Assembly: GCA_018466975.1 (NCBI GenBank)
Contig: CM031560.1
Coordinates: 682,001-746,000 of the forward strand
Reading direction: 5' to 3'
DNA: 64,000 bases
Origin: Sparassis latifolia
Lineage: Eukaryota > Basidiomycota > Agaricomycetes > Polyporales > Sparassidaceae
Shown here: positions 1-10,852 of the stretch, one piece after another
Layout: every line of letters starts with the position of its first letter
Position numbering within the stretch: position 1 is the stretch's first letter
Made by a program: the position numbers and the translations under genes
The notes under the pieces: model-generated
Databases searched by the model: none
What the model was told of the DNA's origin: nothing
Seen by the model: only the letters and a program-made list of their open reading frames with translations

Positions 1-1925
1 ATCGCGCGCGAAGAGGTCATGGCCCCGCCGCATGCCGATATCACAAGCAAAGAACGACACCGGTTCACAAACGCTGGAAGACTGCAGAAGGGAAAGGCCC
101 AAGTGCGCGTGGATGATCGAGATATGTCTGCGAACGAGAGCAGATATAAAGAGGTAGTAGAGGAGAAGAAAGGTCGGTACCTCCTGCAGCCCTGCAGTGG
201 CACCGAGCATGATACTGATACGTTGGACATAGCTCTGGAGGCACTGATTACCACCCTGCGTGCTCATCTGTCTCGTCTCACCGCGGAACTCTCCGATCAT
301 CAACGCCTTCTGATAGAGCTCCGCACTTTGCGCGATTGCGATGTCCGCAGCCTAGCAGACAAGAGTAAAGACGTCGACCAGCTTCGTCGGGAAGTAGAAC
401 GGCTGGCTGGCGAAGTGGATGTCCTAAAAGGTGTCATCGAAGAGGGCCTGAAAGAGAGGCGCATCGCCAAGGAGCGTTCGTCCTTCAAGTGTGAAGAGGA
501 TACGCCTGAGCATTCCGTTGCTACACAGACTATTCCCCAGGTAGATGCACCAGACCGCCAAGCTTTGATGAGTACCTCCTCCACAAACACTGAAGAAGCG
601 GATGAGGATGAAGACGAAGGTGAAGACGAGACTTCAGGTTCCTCCCGGCGTCTGTCGCCTTCGCCTTCTCCTAAGGAGCATGCACTCTTCACCGAGAGAA
701 CGATCCGTACAGATCATGCGACTGTTGGCTCTTTACAGTTCGCGAGCAGCACCAACGCGAGACAATCCGTTGATACAGCGGAGTTAGAACGCATCTCTGC
801 AGAGGTGGAAGAAAGACGGTCAGAACGCTCATCCTCCGTGCATTCTCCTGCTCTCTCAAGACCACACTCTCGACTGTCGGAGCGTTCTGCATCTCCTCTA
901 CTCTCCAGGCCTGCCTCTAGAATAGCAAGCACATCCAACAGTAGCCAGGTGAGAGAGAATCTCTCGTCAGACTATGAGGATGTTGCACCATTATCTAACG
1001 CAGCTTCCCAGGTCGTGGATGATGTTCAACGTGCACCATCACCAACAAGTCCGATGGATGGCCCATCACGACCACCTGCGCCCACGCCTCGCGTATCTGG
1101 CAAAGTTCGCATGTCGGAGGAGACTCGCAGTCCATCTGGAAAGCCCTGCTCAGAACAGCAACAAGCAGTGGAGCCGGAGACTCCTTTTCCTCAGATACGG
1201 GGGGCACGTCTGGAGCGCTTGTTCTTCTCCGCGCCCGAGCATAACGTCGAGACCTGTACTATCTGCCACCGGCGCCGACGCAAACGGTGTCTCCCTCTGG
1301 AGCAGATACCTTCCTGGATGGCCGGTCGTCCTCCGCATGACTTCCGAGCGAGAATGCAGGACCAGGACGACGACGAAGGCTTTGTCGACGGGTCAGATGA
1401 AGACGAAGACCTAGTAGACTCACGCCATGGAGGCAAGGGTACAGCGCCCGAGCGGCAAGGGTGGAGCGGTAAATCTCCCCCACAGACTGTTCTGGTCAGG
1501 GTTTTGAGAGAGCTTGAGGACGATTTCACGCACTATAAGGGGTATGTTATGTTTCTATGCGTGTGTGGTTTCTAACTGAGCACATCATCGACCAGTATCT
1601 ACGTCGAGCTCGCCGACCAGTACAAAGTGATGGACCCAACGTCGAACGTCGTGAAGCGGAACGTTCTGGCAGAACATTTGCGTGAAATCATAGATATCCT
1701 CGAACAAAAGGTAGGGCGGCTTCAATTTCTACTCCTGCTGTATCTGTGATCTCACATGTAACGAAGGGTGATCAAATCGCGTCGTTATACGACTTGCTGA
1801 CCTTCAATGACAAACCTACAAGACAATCGGTCATACCAGACAGATCCCAGCGTCATGCGCCGAATGCGAAACGCTCAATGCCGGGACGAAGTCGGGGAAT
1901 CGCCAGACAAGCAACATTACCATAA
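1..1925 (+). CDS. Cep57/PPC89-like spindle pole body protein (5' partial)
   Basis: Exons 1-1541, 1596-1710 and 1767-1925; both introns are GT-AG and the phases join correctly. The frame is open to the window edge, so the ATG at 19 may be internal and the gene probably begins upstream. The protein has an N-terminal heptad-rich coiled coil (near DQLRREVERLAGEVDVLKGV), a long acidic, Ser/Pro-rich disordered middle, and a C-terminal helical block recovered only after splicing (VLRELEDDFTHYKG, then YVELADQYKVMDP, then HLREIIDILEQKGDQIASLY). That block resembles the Cep57 microtubule-binding domain of fungal PPC89-type proteins, which scaffold the spindle pole body. A Cys/His cluster (CTICHRRRRKRC) before it could bind metal. 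The domain assignment is from remembered family pattern; the coiled coil and splicing are seen directly. Confidence 0.7.
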
Positions 1926-2557
1926 CGCCCTCGTGTATTTTTGAATTGGTTTTTTGTGTGTCTCATCGCGCTAGAAACGTGAAAGCATCCAGCATAATCA
2001 ATTCACATTTTGTCGTGCATGCTCTCGATACTCCCTACTGCACTCACGGCCTTCGAATTCTTCATGGGCTCAACCCCATCGTTTCTGCATCTGTCACGTT
2101 GTTCAACTTGTAGTGTTGCTGCAAGCTGAGGTGCCTCAAGGTGACGCGTGACGGAACACTGTCACCTTAACGACCTTAAGGTGGCCCGACGTTCCTTAAG
2201 ATGCCGGTCAAGCTGAGCAGAAGGTGACCTTACAATAACTTAGCTTGCAGCAACACTGCCTGCAGTGTGGTACCCCATAATGTACTCTATGTACATAGGC
2301 TTGTGATTGCTTTGCTAGATCTTGCCGTCTATGAATGTTATGTTAGTCTGCATTCAATGGTATCCGTCCGCTGGAGAACTCGAGAAATCATTCATTTGTT
2401 GTGTTTGAATGAAGCTGTAGGCCGTAGTGGGTAATACAGAAAGCAGGAAATGAAACATGGGCAAGTAAATGTCTGGGACAAGCCTGAAGTCGTGACTATT
2501 GTAAATATCATTATCATGAAGCTCGCATTTCCTTAGTCTGTAACTAGATCTCTTAGG
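1926..2557. other. Intergenic region between two convergent genes
   Basis: No supportable gene. It contains one small inverted-repeat element (2112-2257, listed separately). The rest is AT-rich non-coding sequence, presumably the 3' flanks of the two genes. Confidence 0.6.
2112..2257. mobile_element. 146-bp MITE-like element with 16-bp perfect terminal inverted repeats
   Basis: The ends AGTGTTGCTGCAAGCT (2112-2127) and AGCTTGCAGCAACACT (2242-2257) are exact reverse complements. Inside there are further short inverted motifs (AAGGTGAC/GTCACCTT and CCTTAAGG), so the whole unit can fold on itself. No coding capacity and no clear target-site duplication were seen. It is probably a small non-autonomous DNA transposon; it could also be a strong intergenic hairpin. 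Confidence 0.6.
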
Positions 2558-4485
2558 CTAACCGGCGTGACCATGATCAGCCTTCACCTTCACATCTTTC
2601 CAAAAAGACTGCCATCCCGCTTCGTGTCGTTGTGGCGTATTCAACGTGTTGTGAAGTCCTAACACATCGGATGAGGGTAGACCGTACGCAACCTGCTGCG
2701 CCTGCGAGATACGATCAATAGCACGGATGAGTGACCGTGTCGCGGGCACAGGCCCAGGCAAGAGTGGGAATGGACATGGATTGGCCACCGGGGAGGGGTG
2801 TGTCCGGCATAATGTCTGTGGAGACGAGATCGACCGCGTAGAAGTGGATTGAAGGCTGGTCTAAGCATTCCGAATGGCGCTGGAGGAACGGGGGTGTCCA
2901 TCCTGATGCATCGCGAGATATCCGATTCCGTACGTCCTCAAAGTCAGAGTAGTCCAAAACCTCCCCTCCGGGGTCTCTTCGTAATGCCACCTGGAGCTTC
3001 TGTTTCTCCGCATCGATGTCTACGTGCTCCGCGAAGACAGTATGCCCCGACAAATTTCCAGACTCGACGAGGGTTGCTGTCAAATTGGATCTTCTTGAAG
3101 GCAGTCTCGACTCCCGCATGCCAGTCCTCTGAAGATGGGACCTCTGCGCGTTACCGGTATCTTCCTCGTCTGAGCTTGACAAGTCTTCAGAATTGAGCGG
3201 TCTGAACTTGATGGTCTCCCGAGTATGCATCATACCAGATGCAAACTCCCTTCTGCGCTTGCGAAGCAATTCACTTCACTTGGGGGACTCGAAGCCTTCT
3301 GTTGGCGAGCTCGGTGTGAATGAAGAGCTCCTCTTCTGCAGCAAATGAGGCAAAGGAATGGAGAATCTCAACTCGGCATCAGTCGGAAAGACAATGTCCT
3401 TGGCAATGGGGTCCAAGTCCTTGTACCCAAAATGACGCGACCAGAAGGAAGTCAATGGCGTAAAGGTACCCGCGTGACCTGCTTCGTTTGGTAAGGTAGC
3501 AGCACACTCGGTGAGATACGTATCCCATTTCTGTATAGTAGATTCGTTACATGGCTTTAACCGTTCTCAAAAAGATACGACAAACCTGATCGGGATTTTC
3601 GCCCAGCTTATTGTGGAGGAACCAGTCGCAGGCGGCACCCATTAGCAGAAAAGTGCAGTATGCAGCGCTCGGTCCTTTTTCTTGCGACGTATTCCACCCG
3701 TCACCATAACTAATCCATAATCGCTCCGGAGATATGCACGCGAACAAAGCAATACTCAAAGTCATACCGAACGCGCCCACAGGAGACGTTGCGACTCTGA
3801 GAAAGGCGTGCTGGTACTTCTGCAAAGGCATGAGACACATGACAGCCCCAACGAGCGTGAGGATGGATGTGAGTGCTATTCGCGTGATGAGTGAGGGATG
3901 AACGATGACAGACATGGCTACTGCTAGCGTTGAACTCAAGGATACTGCATGAGCACCATATGTTTAGTTCGAAGACGCTGCGACTCACTATCCTGCAATT
4001 CCCGCAGCTGCAAGGGCGGCATATTTCCATCTACCAGCAAGCAGAGTACAGACAAGTGCAGAAATGATCCATACGGGAAGGAAGGAGGCAGCACTCAAGG
4101 GTGCCTGATTAGTCTTGCTGGGAACAATAAGCGCAAGGAAAGTCGAAAGATGTACTGCTCCAATTGAGGACTCGTCCACAGTAACAGTGACTGACAAGTG
4201 CATACCTCCAAACGCATAGCCCGAGGCGAGTCCGCCGATGCCGCCTTCTAGCAAGAATATATTGCGGAGGCGGATGCCCAGTTTCTTGAGCATGCTGTTT
4301 GTACTTGACGGGGATCGGACGACATCATTCTGGGGCGCAAAGGTGCGACTCCGATCGACAGTGAAAAACGCGCCGGCGAAGGTGAGCACAACAGACAACA
4401 GTAAGAGCGGGAGTGCATAGGCCAGTGTGTAGCGATAAGAAGAGAGGAGAGAAGACAACGTATAGTCGGTGTCGTTGACAGGCAT
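2558..4485 (-). CDS. DUF4203-like (TM7S3/TM198-type) multi-pass membrane protein, irregular 3' part
   Basis: Starts at the ATG at 4485 (MPVNDTDYTL). Exons 4485-3989 and 3934-3586, then an exon from 3530. The first two exons encode several hydrophobic segments (LAYALPLLLLSVVLTFAGAF, FLPVWIISALVCTLLAG, LTSILTLVGAVMCLMP) around LLEGGIGGLASGYAFGG, a pattern I associate with fungal TM7S3/TM198-like proteins. The soluble tail is Ser-rich (SEDLSSSDEEDTG). Two oddities lie in the tail. An in-frame TGA at 3276-3278 is either a nonsense codon or lies in a possible 78-nt intron (3279-3202). Near 2790 good coding potential moves to another frame, which reads SLIRAIDRISQAQQ and stops at 2558; staying in the first frame, the ORF stops at 2715. 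Function unknown; membrane location inferred. Confidence 0.6.
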
Positions 4486-5409
4486 GGCAGATCGGTGATA
4501 AATACAAGCGTCTCAAGCCGTTAGTAAGTCGTTAACAAGTCAAAGTACGCCTCGAAATCGTTGAAAACTTGAATGTGCAGCGTGCGGGCGCGTGTTTAGT
4601 AGGTATATTCCGGCTTGCGTGCCCGTTCAATGCAGCTGAGGAGCGGAGATATTTCCGATCGAGCCGAGCGCAAGATGTCAAGATCTCGCCGACACGAATT
4701 GCAGACATTAGGGCTGCTCAATTCTTCTGGTTCATTTCGAGCGGGTTCATTTGGCCTGAGCCTCGAGGCAGGCCGAGAGATCCGAGACCATGCCGAGGGA
4801 TGCCAGGAGATCTGCCGATCTGGAGTGCTCCGGGTTGCTGGTCGCCTCTCAGAATTTAGGCATTTTCTTACGGCTCTATTACATCTAAAGAAATGCGATT
4901 TCAAAACTACTTCCTCACAATCTTCTCAGAATAAAGTAGAGACTTTCAAGCAAAATATTCTACTGTCTCTACTGCCCTCCACCGGCAAGCCGGAGCACTC
5001 CAGATCAGTAGATCTCGTGGCAGCCCTCGGCATGGTCTCGGATCTCTCGGCCTGCCTCGAGGCTCAGGCCAAATGAACCCGCTCGAAATGAACCAGAAGA
5101 ATTGAGCAGCCCTATTTTCTCATCTGAACCGTGTTATGCTCATGCTATTCGCCGCACCATATCTTCGATCCCTTTATTTATTCCACAAAGTTAATCCACA
5201 CAAAACGCTGGGAAGACTCGTTCTGCATACAATACTGCCATGTAGTCTCCCAAAGGCAGTTGTAGATAAGTACTCTGCTTCAACCTTCGTGACTCAGGAT
5301 ATCCGTATCTGACGTCTGCTTTTTTGTCTGCTTTCCTTAATGGAGGTCGGACACTGCCGATCGGCATATCACGTGCAATGGCCAACGCGAAAACGCGTCC
5401 CTCCGACTA
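4486..5409. other. Upstream region of the membrane-protein gene, mostly occupied by a MITE
   Basis: Contains the promoter side of the minus-strand membrane-protein gene and the MITE at 4711-5112. No gene is supportable; the open frames here are internal to the inverted repeats. Confidence 0.6.
4711..5112. mobile_element. 402-bp TA-flanked MITE with ~130-bp terminal inverted repeats
   Basis: Both ends read GGGCTGCTCAATTCTTCTGG inward and are bounded by TA on each side (4709-4710 and 5113-5114), the target duplication typical of Tc1/mariner-type elements. The inverted repeats run for about 130 bp with a few mismatches and surround a roughly 140-bp AT-rich core without coding potential. It lies about 230 bp upstream of the membrane-protein start codon. 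Confidence 0.85.
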
Positions 5410-6505
5410 CACCGCCGTTTAGGCCAAAGCTCGGGTAGATAGTCAATTTCCGAGATCAGAAGACAGTTTACAAAAAGATCAGATTGGCATCATACGGACA
5501 TTTTTGGGACATTATGAGCGGGATATCTCCCGGATAACTCGCTGCTCTCAGCCTGATATCCTCCGTTCACACTCCTGCTGAGCTTTGCCCTCCATGAAGA
5601 CTTCGCTGAGATTTCCCCCAAAATCTGCCTGGCGGCGTCAACCGTGGGAACCACTGGAACGCCACGTCTTTTCCCGGCATGGTCTGATGTCAAAGTCTGC
5701 TTCTCTCCTTGACCAAGCCTCCAACTTCTCTTCTTGTCATTCGTCCTGGTCGCGCCCACGTTCCAGCGCAGTCCTTGTTCTGTTCTACCGCCCATTGCAC
5801 ATTTTCAAGCTCAAGTGCCTTTCTTCTGCAGTGTTTTCTCTGTTGTGCTGGACTTCTTGGTCTCTGGCAAGTTGGGCTGTGACCAACTGCGTCCGTCTGG
5901 CCTTGGCTGTTGTGCCAGCTCCTGCACCAATGTCATCTCTGCCCAAATGCGCAAATACCCTGTACGAGGTGCCTTTCGGTGCATACCGCACCTCTGTGCC
6001 CTGCTGACTACCCCGCGAAGGGTGCCTGTCGCCGAGGTGTGCACTTCTACTCTTCCTCGAGTTTAGCACACTTGCTCGCTAGGTGATGGGGTCACCATCT
6101 CACAGAATCTGACGGGTCATGGAGAGTGCTCCACAGTGTGGCACGGTGAATGCCCATGCTACACCGTATACAAGTGTAGTACTGTAGCTCCTACAATAGC
6201 GTCCTGTAGTGTCCTGTAGCATACAGAAAACCAATATATTTGTTATTTACACCCTTAACTGCAATATAACAAGCCGCGCAGCTGTTATGGAAACAAACAA
6301 CGATGAGGAGCCGTGCCCTGCATGTTCCCGAGCTCAGCGGGAGATCACTTGCTGAGGTCTCACAGCTCTCGCTCTCCCCGGAGTCTCCTGGGATATGATG
6401 ATTTCTATCTGGGTGATATCCGTGCCAGATCCGGAAAGAGTCGTGGGATCATCACGCGATATTTGGACCCGGATCTCAGCCTGGACTCTGGCCAAAATGG
6501 CGGTG
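5410..6505. mobile_element. 1096-bp TA-flanked inverted-repeat element, copy 1
   Basis: Ends CACCGCCGTTTAGGCC and (reverse complement of the right end) CACCGCCATTTTGGCC form 16-bp inverted repeats with two mismatches, bounded by TA at 5408-5409 and 6506-6507. A second copy at 27555-28650 has exactly the same length and differs by about a dozen visible substitutions. No intact transposase is present. Overlapping short frames on the minus strand (for example one ending NVPKMSV) might be a captured or decayed coding segment but are broken and unrecognised. It is best read as a non-autonomous DNA transposon of TA-targeting type. Confidence 0.85.
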
Positions 6506-6507
6506 TA

Positions 6508-7120
6508 CAGATGCGTCGCACTGCATCTCACTGAGAGGAAAACATGCTTAGATGAGGTATGCATGTGCCATACATTCTGGTTTGCATCAGGAATTTTCCA
6601 GCTATATTCATTGGGAATAATGTGATATTAGTCCATAGAAATAAGAATCAATCAGTGGGGTATCATCCTCATGCACTACTGCAAGGGTGAAGCCATATGA
6701 TTGACAGGGCACATGCCAAGGAGGATGAACCTTATAATTTTGTGTAGGTTGCATTGCAACTAACATTACAGCAGTAAAACGAGAAAAACTGAGGTGTCGA
6801 AGCTGCTCATATCAACCGCTGACCTCCGACTCCTGGGCGGCAGCATTCAAGTTACACTCACCAAACTTCGGGACATGGTCAGATTATGCTGCCACAGTGT
6901 TTCGCAGTACTAAGATGAGTCAATGAGGTTCTAAGGGCGAGCGGCCGCTGAGTGCTGCCCCAGTACTGGCAGAGGTCGCAAGCGCCCGTCGGCAACGGAA
7001 CGGGTTGTAACCGCAGGCTTATCGATTTGCCGGTGTATCGACTCCATAGTAAATTTCGGGCTCCGTCTAAATTGTCCGACCTCTCGATTAACCCCCCGCG
7101 TCAGAAAGCAGACTACTGCC
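6508..7120. other. Intergenic region upstream of the helicase
   Basis: No gene or repeat structure was recognised. It should hold the helicase promoter and 5' UTR; I saw no convincing core promoter motif. Confidence 0.5.
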
Positions 7121-9848
7121 ATGCCGAAAATCGGAATTCTGAGAGGCATATCCAAAAAGCCTCCGACAAGTCATGTACAAAAACATAGCAAGCTCAATGA
7201 CTGCGCGTGGATGGATGTTTCAGACGACGAATCTATGCATGTCAGGCACTCAGCAAAGTCTCCGCGGACACCCTTGAGGAACTTGCAAGGCTCTCCATAT
7301 CCTCGCCGAGAGCCTAAGAACCCAAGACGTAGTACGGGAGATGGTAGAAATGCGGACCATGGCAAGGTCACCTCCATCCAGGAGCAACGGAGACAGCTCC
7401 CAATTGCGACGGGTATGTACGTCTCGTATTAGTGCATCGATCGCTTATGCATATCTGCGCTGAGCAGGCAAGGATGCTCTCGTGGATGAAATTCGCAACA
7501 ACGATGTGACGATTCTCGTTGGAGAAACAGGATCTGGGAAAACTACCCGTAGGATGATTCTCTTGTGCAGATGTTCTCGTCTCACGAAACCGTGCAGAGG
7601 TTCCTCAGTATTTGTTGGAGGCGGGTCTAGCTGGCGAAGGCATGATAGGTGTGACGCAACCTCGTAAAGTGGCTGCCACTTCCTTGGCCGTGCGTGTGGC
7701 GGCTGAACAGAACGTATCTGTTGGTAGCCTAATTGGCTACTCGGTGCGTTTTAGCGAGGCGTCAAGCAAAGACACTCGCATAAAATATGTGACGGACGGA
7801 ATGCTTGTTCGTGAACTTCTTGGAGACTCTCTCTTGTCGCAGTACAGCGTGGTGATAGTTGACGAAGCACACGAGCGCACCTTGCGAACCGACCTCCTGC
7901 TCACGAACCTTAAAGCGATTCAAAAAGTCCGGAACTCGGTAGATCGGAAGGGTAAGAAGCCAGTATCCAAGCTGAACCCTCTCAAGATCGTTATCATGAG
8001 CGCAACTCTCGATGCGGAGAAATTCAGTGTTTTCTTCAATAAGTAAGTTTGTTAGATCGCGACTGAGAGTGTACTGATACCAATTATTCAGAGCGAGAAT
8101 CGTATATGTAAAGGGTCGTCAACATCCTGTAACAATCTATCACACGGCTGTCGGCCAACCGGACTACGTTGATGCCGCCCTGCGTACATTTTTCCAAATA
8201 CATGTCGATCAACCATCAGGAGACGTCTTGATTTTCTTGCCAGGTCTGTTCGACTCACTTTATGCTCGAATGCATGCCGACATTGATTCTAGGACAAGAG
8301 GATATTGAGAGCCTGGAGAAATCGATCAAACTGTATGTACAGAGACTGCCGAAGAATAGCCCCAGGGTAAGTCAACATTGAACTGGCCAATGGTACCGCT
8401 CATCGTTGTTCAAAGGTCACTTTATGTCCCATGTATGCGGCGTTACCGCCGAGTCAACAAGCGAGGATATTCTCTACAACACCACCGGACAGTCGTAAAT
8501 GCATCTTAGCTACCAATATCGCTGAGACCTCTGTCACGATCCCTGGTGTGAAGTATGTGATTGACACCGGGAAGTGCAAAGAGAAACGGTACATTGCTCG
8601 AGATACGGGAACTGGTTAGTCCGTATATATGATTACTCTAGCTTGCTCCTAGACCTTTCCCAGGTTTTGATACTCTTCTCACAAGAGACATCACTAAGTC
8701 TTCCGCTATGCAACGTGCGGGTAGAGCCGGTAGAGAGGTCTATAGGACAACCTCACCATATCGATATTGTATTGACTGGGATCTTTCAGGGTGCCGGATT
8801 CTGCTTCAGGCTATATACCGAGGAAGCCTTTGATGCGATGCCCATGTCTGTAGAGCCGGAGATTCGTCGTTGCACCTTGACATCAAGTCTGTTGCAACTG
8901 AAGTGCATCAATCAAGATCTCGAGGAGCTAGATTTCATGGATAAGCCAGATCAAGAGACGAGTGAGTGATCTTCGAAGATATTACTACAATAACAAACAA
9001 TCTTCACCTGTGCATGTGCATTGTACAGTTGCTGCTGCATTAAAAACGCTCTGGCTCCTGGGTGCGCTGGACAACAAGAAGGCGTTAACTCCATTAGGGA
9101 GAGAGATGGCACATTTCCCCCTTGAGCCCATCCTCGCGCGGATCATCGTCGCATCCAAGGGTCATTCATGTATGCTGGAGGTGATCGACATCGTGTCTGT
9201 GTTGTCAGCGTCTTCGAAGCTGTTCTTCGACTCCACCGACGAGCGCGATGCTGCACTGGAGGCTCGCCGGAAATTCCGTCATCCCTCTGGTGACCACATG
9301 ACAATCCTAAACGTAGTCAAGTCCTACCAGGAAATTGTTGCACTGGAGACGAAGGCGGGTTGCAAGGACTGGTGCAGAAGGCATTTTCTAAACTACCGGT
9401 GTCTGGTTGAGGCTATCGACATTCGGGACCAATTACGCGAGGTCTGCTCACGTCTGAAGATGGACTGGCACACATCGTGTGGAGACAACGAGCAGAAAAT
9501 TATGAAGAGCCTGGTCAGTGGTCTCGTGCAGCATACTGCTTTCTTGCAGCCAGATGGGTCTTACAAGCAGCTGATGGGGCCATCAGTGAGTGTGTTCGAG
9601 CCCAGTGTGGTATGGCTGGGCTTACGAGAACGCAGATCGTCAAAATCCATCCTTCTTCGTCTTTGTGTGACAAGAAAGTGCCCGCAATTGTATACGATGC
9701 GCTGGTACGTACATTCAAAACTGCGCAATGTGTATGGTTGACCATTTGCACTCAGGTGTATACCAGTCATATCTTCGCTAGAGGCGTGTCTGCTGTACCT
9801 AGGAGTTACATTGCCGAAGTTCCAGTTCTTAATCAAAGGGGTTCATGA
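7121..9848 (+). CDS. DEAH-box ATP-dependent RNA helicase (DHX33/Dhr2-like)
   Basis: Eleven exons (7121-7412, 7468-7548, 7598-8042, 8092-8243, 8293-8366, 8416-8614, 8664-8737, 8790-8961, 9029-9585, 9636-9704, 9756-9848) give 735 codons without a stop. Helicase motifs are in order: Q-like EQRRQLPI, Walker A GETGSGKT (about residues 116-123), GVTQPRKVAA, VDEAHERT (DEAH at about 213-216), SAT, IFLPG, TNIAETSVTIPG and QRAGRAGRE. After the RecA domains come the winged-helix/HA2 region (LWLLGALDNKKALTPLG) and the OB-fold (IHPSSSLCDKKVPAIVYDAL). Length and the N-terminal EQRRQLPI block fit the DHX33/Dhr2 group, which acts in nucleolar pre-rRNA processing; other small DEAH helicases are possible. All introns are GT-AG, 49-67 nt. 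Confidence 0.93.
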
Positions 9849-10106
9849 TTTCCCAAACTGCAGGAACCGGAGGGGGGATTTATCGGTGGTCTGATATCCA
9901 TCTACTATGGTCTTGCACGTCTTGCGCGAGACGGTCAAGACATCCAAGCCCACAAGATGGCGGTCTTCTCCAAGACGGGTCCCTTTTCTTGGACAAGACA
10001 GGTTGTCTTGACCAAGAGCAGCAAGACACCCAAGACGGCGGGAAAGATCAGCGCAAGACATTGGCAGGATCATCTTGTATTTATTTGTTCACGTCTTGGG
10101 AGGCAT
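9849..10106. repeat. Cluster of CAAGAC/GTCTTG hexamers
   Basis: Between the helicase stop and the next transposon end there are about ten copies of CAAGAC or its complement within roughly 180 bp (about 9910-10095), including the hairpin CAAGACA-GGT-TGTCTTG at 9994-10010. No coding potential. It may be the subterminal repeat zone of an unrecognised element. Confidence 0.5.
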
Positions 10107-10852
10107 TACAGTCATTTACCGGTCCTTGAGACACCCAAATCTTGTTGGGTCTCGGACTTTCTCTCGAGGAGCTTCAGTCTCAATCAGAGTTCACAGTGAC
10201 TATATAGTACACTAGATACATTCTACTCTGATGTCTATAGAATAGATTATGAGGATTTGGAGAATGTCCAGAGTGATCAGTCCCAAAAGTCCTTATCAGC
10301 GTGCAAACACATCCTTGAGACGGCGTCACATCACGTTGCTCCTGCCTGATATAGCAGGACTTGTGGGAAGTTGGCGCTGCATCCGCACGCCGGGCTCCGA
10401 TTTCACTTAGGGCCTGATTGGTAGCTCGAGCACCTAGCGCTATTTTGAAGATACGCCTGCCAAATGACAAAAAACGAGTTTTTCCTTGAAATTGGCACGT
10501 GCTGAGGGTTTGTGACTTGATGTGACCAGTCTGGGTTGTGCTCAGAACCACCACAGACCGATCTGTGCAAGCACTGTAAAATTGTCATGTTTAGCTAGTC
10601 TCCTGCCTAAAGTACTCTCATCTCCCTGGCGACATGCTCAGGCGACCCACGGGTGGTGGTGGGCGTCATGCTCGGAGGTTTCGGAGGGTCTTCCGACTGT
10701 CACCATTCGTCACGTCCGGCCTTTTCTGCGGTTTCTCCTAGCGCAAACTCATAGACCTCAGGCTACCGATCAGGCTCTTATGTTTTATTGTGTATTGTAG
10801 TAATTGTTTTGTATAAATCCAATTTATCATATTTATCATTTAGTGTTGGGCA

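Noticed and set aside
5585..6069. Overlapping open frames of 94-140 codons inside the 1096-bp element
   Set aside because: Present on both strands, codon use is not convincing, no motif, and the equivalent frames in copy 2 carry the same breaks. Treated as non-coding or decayed.
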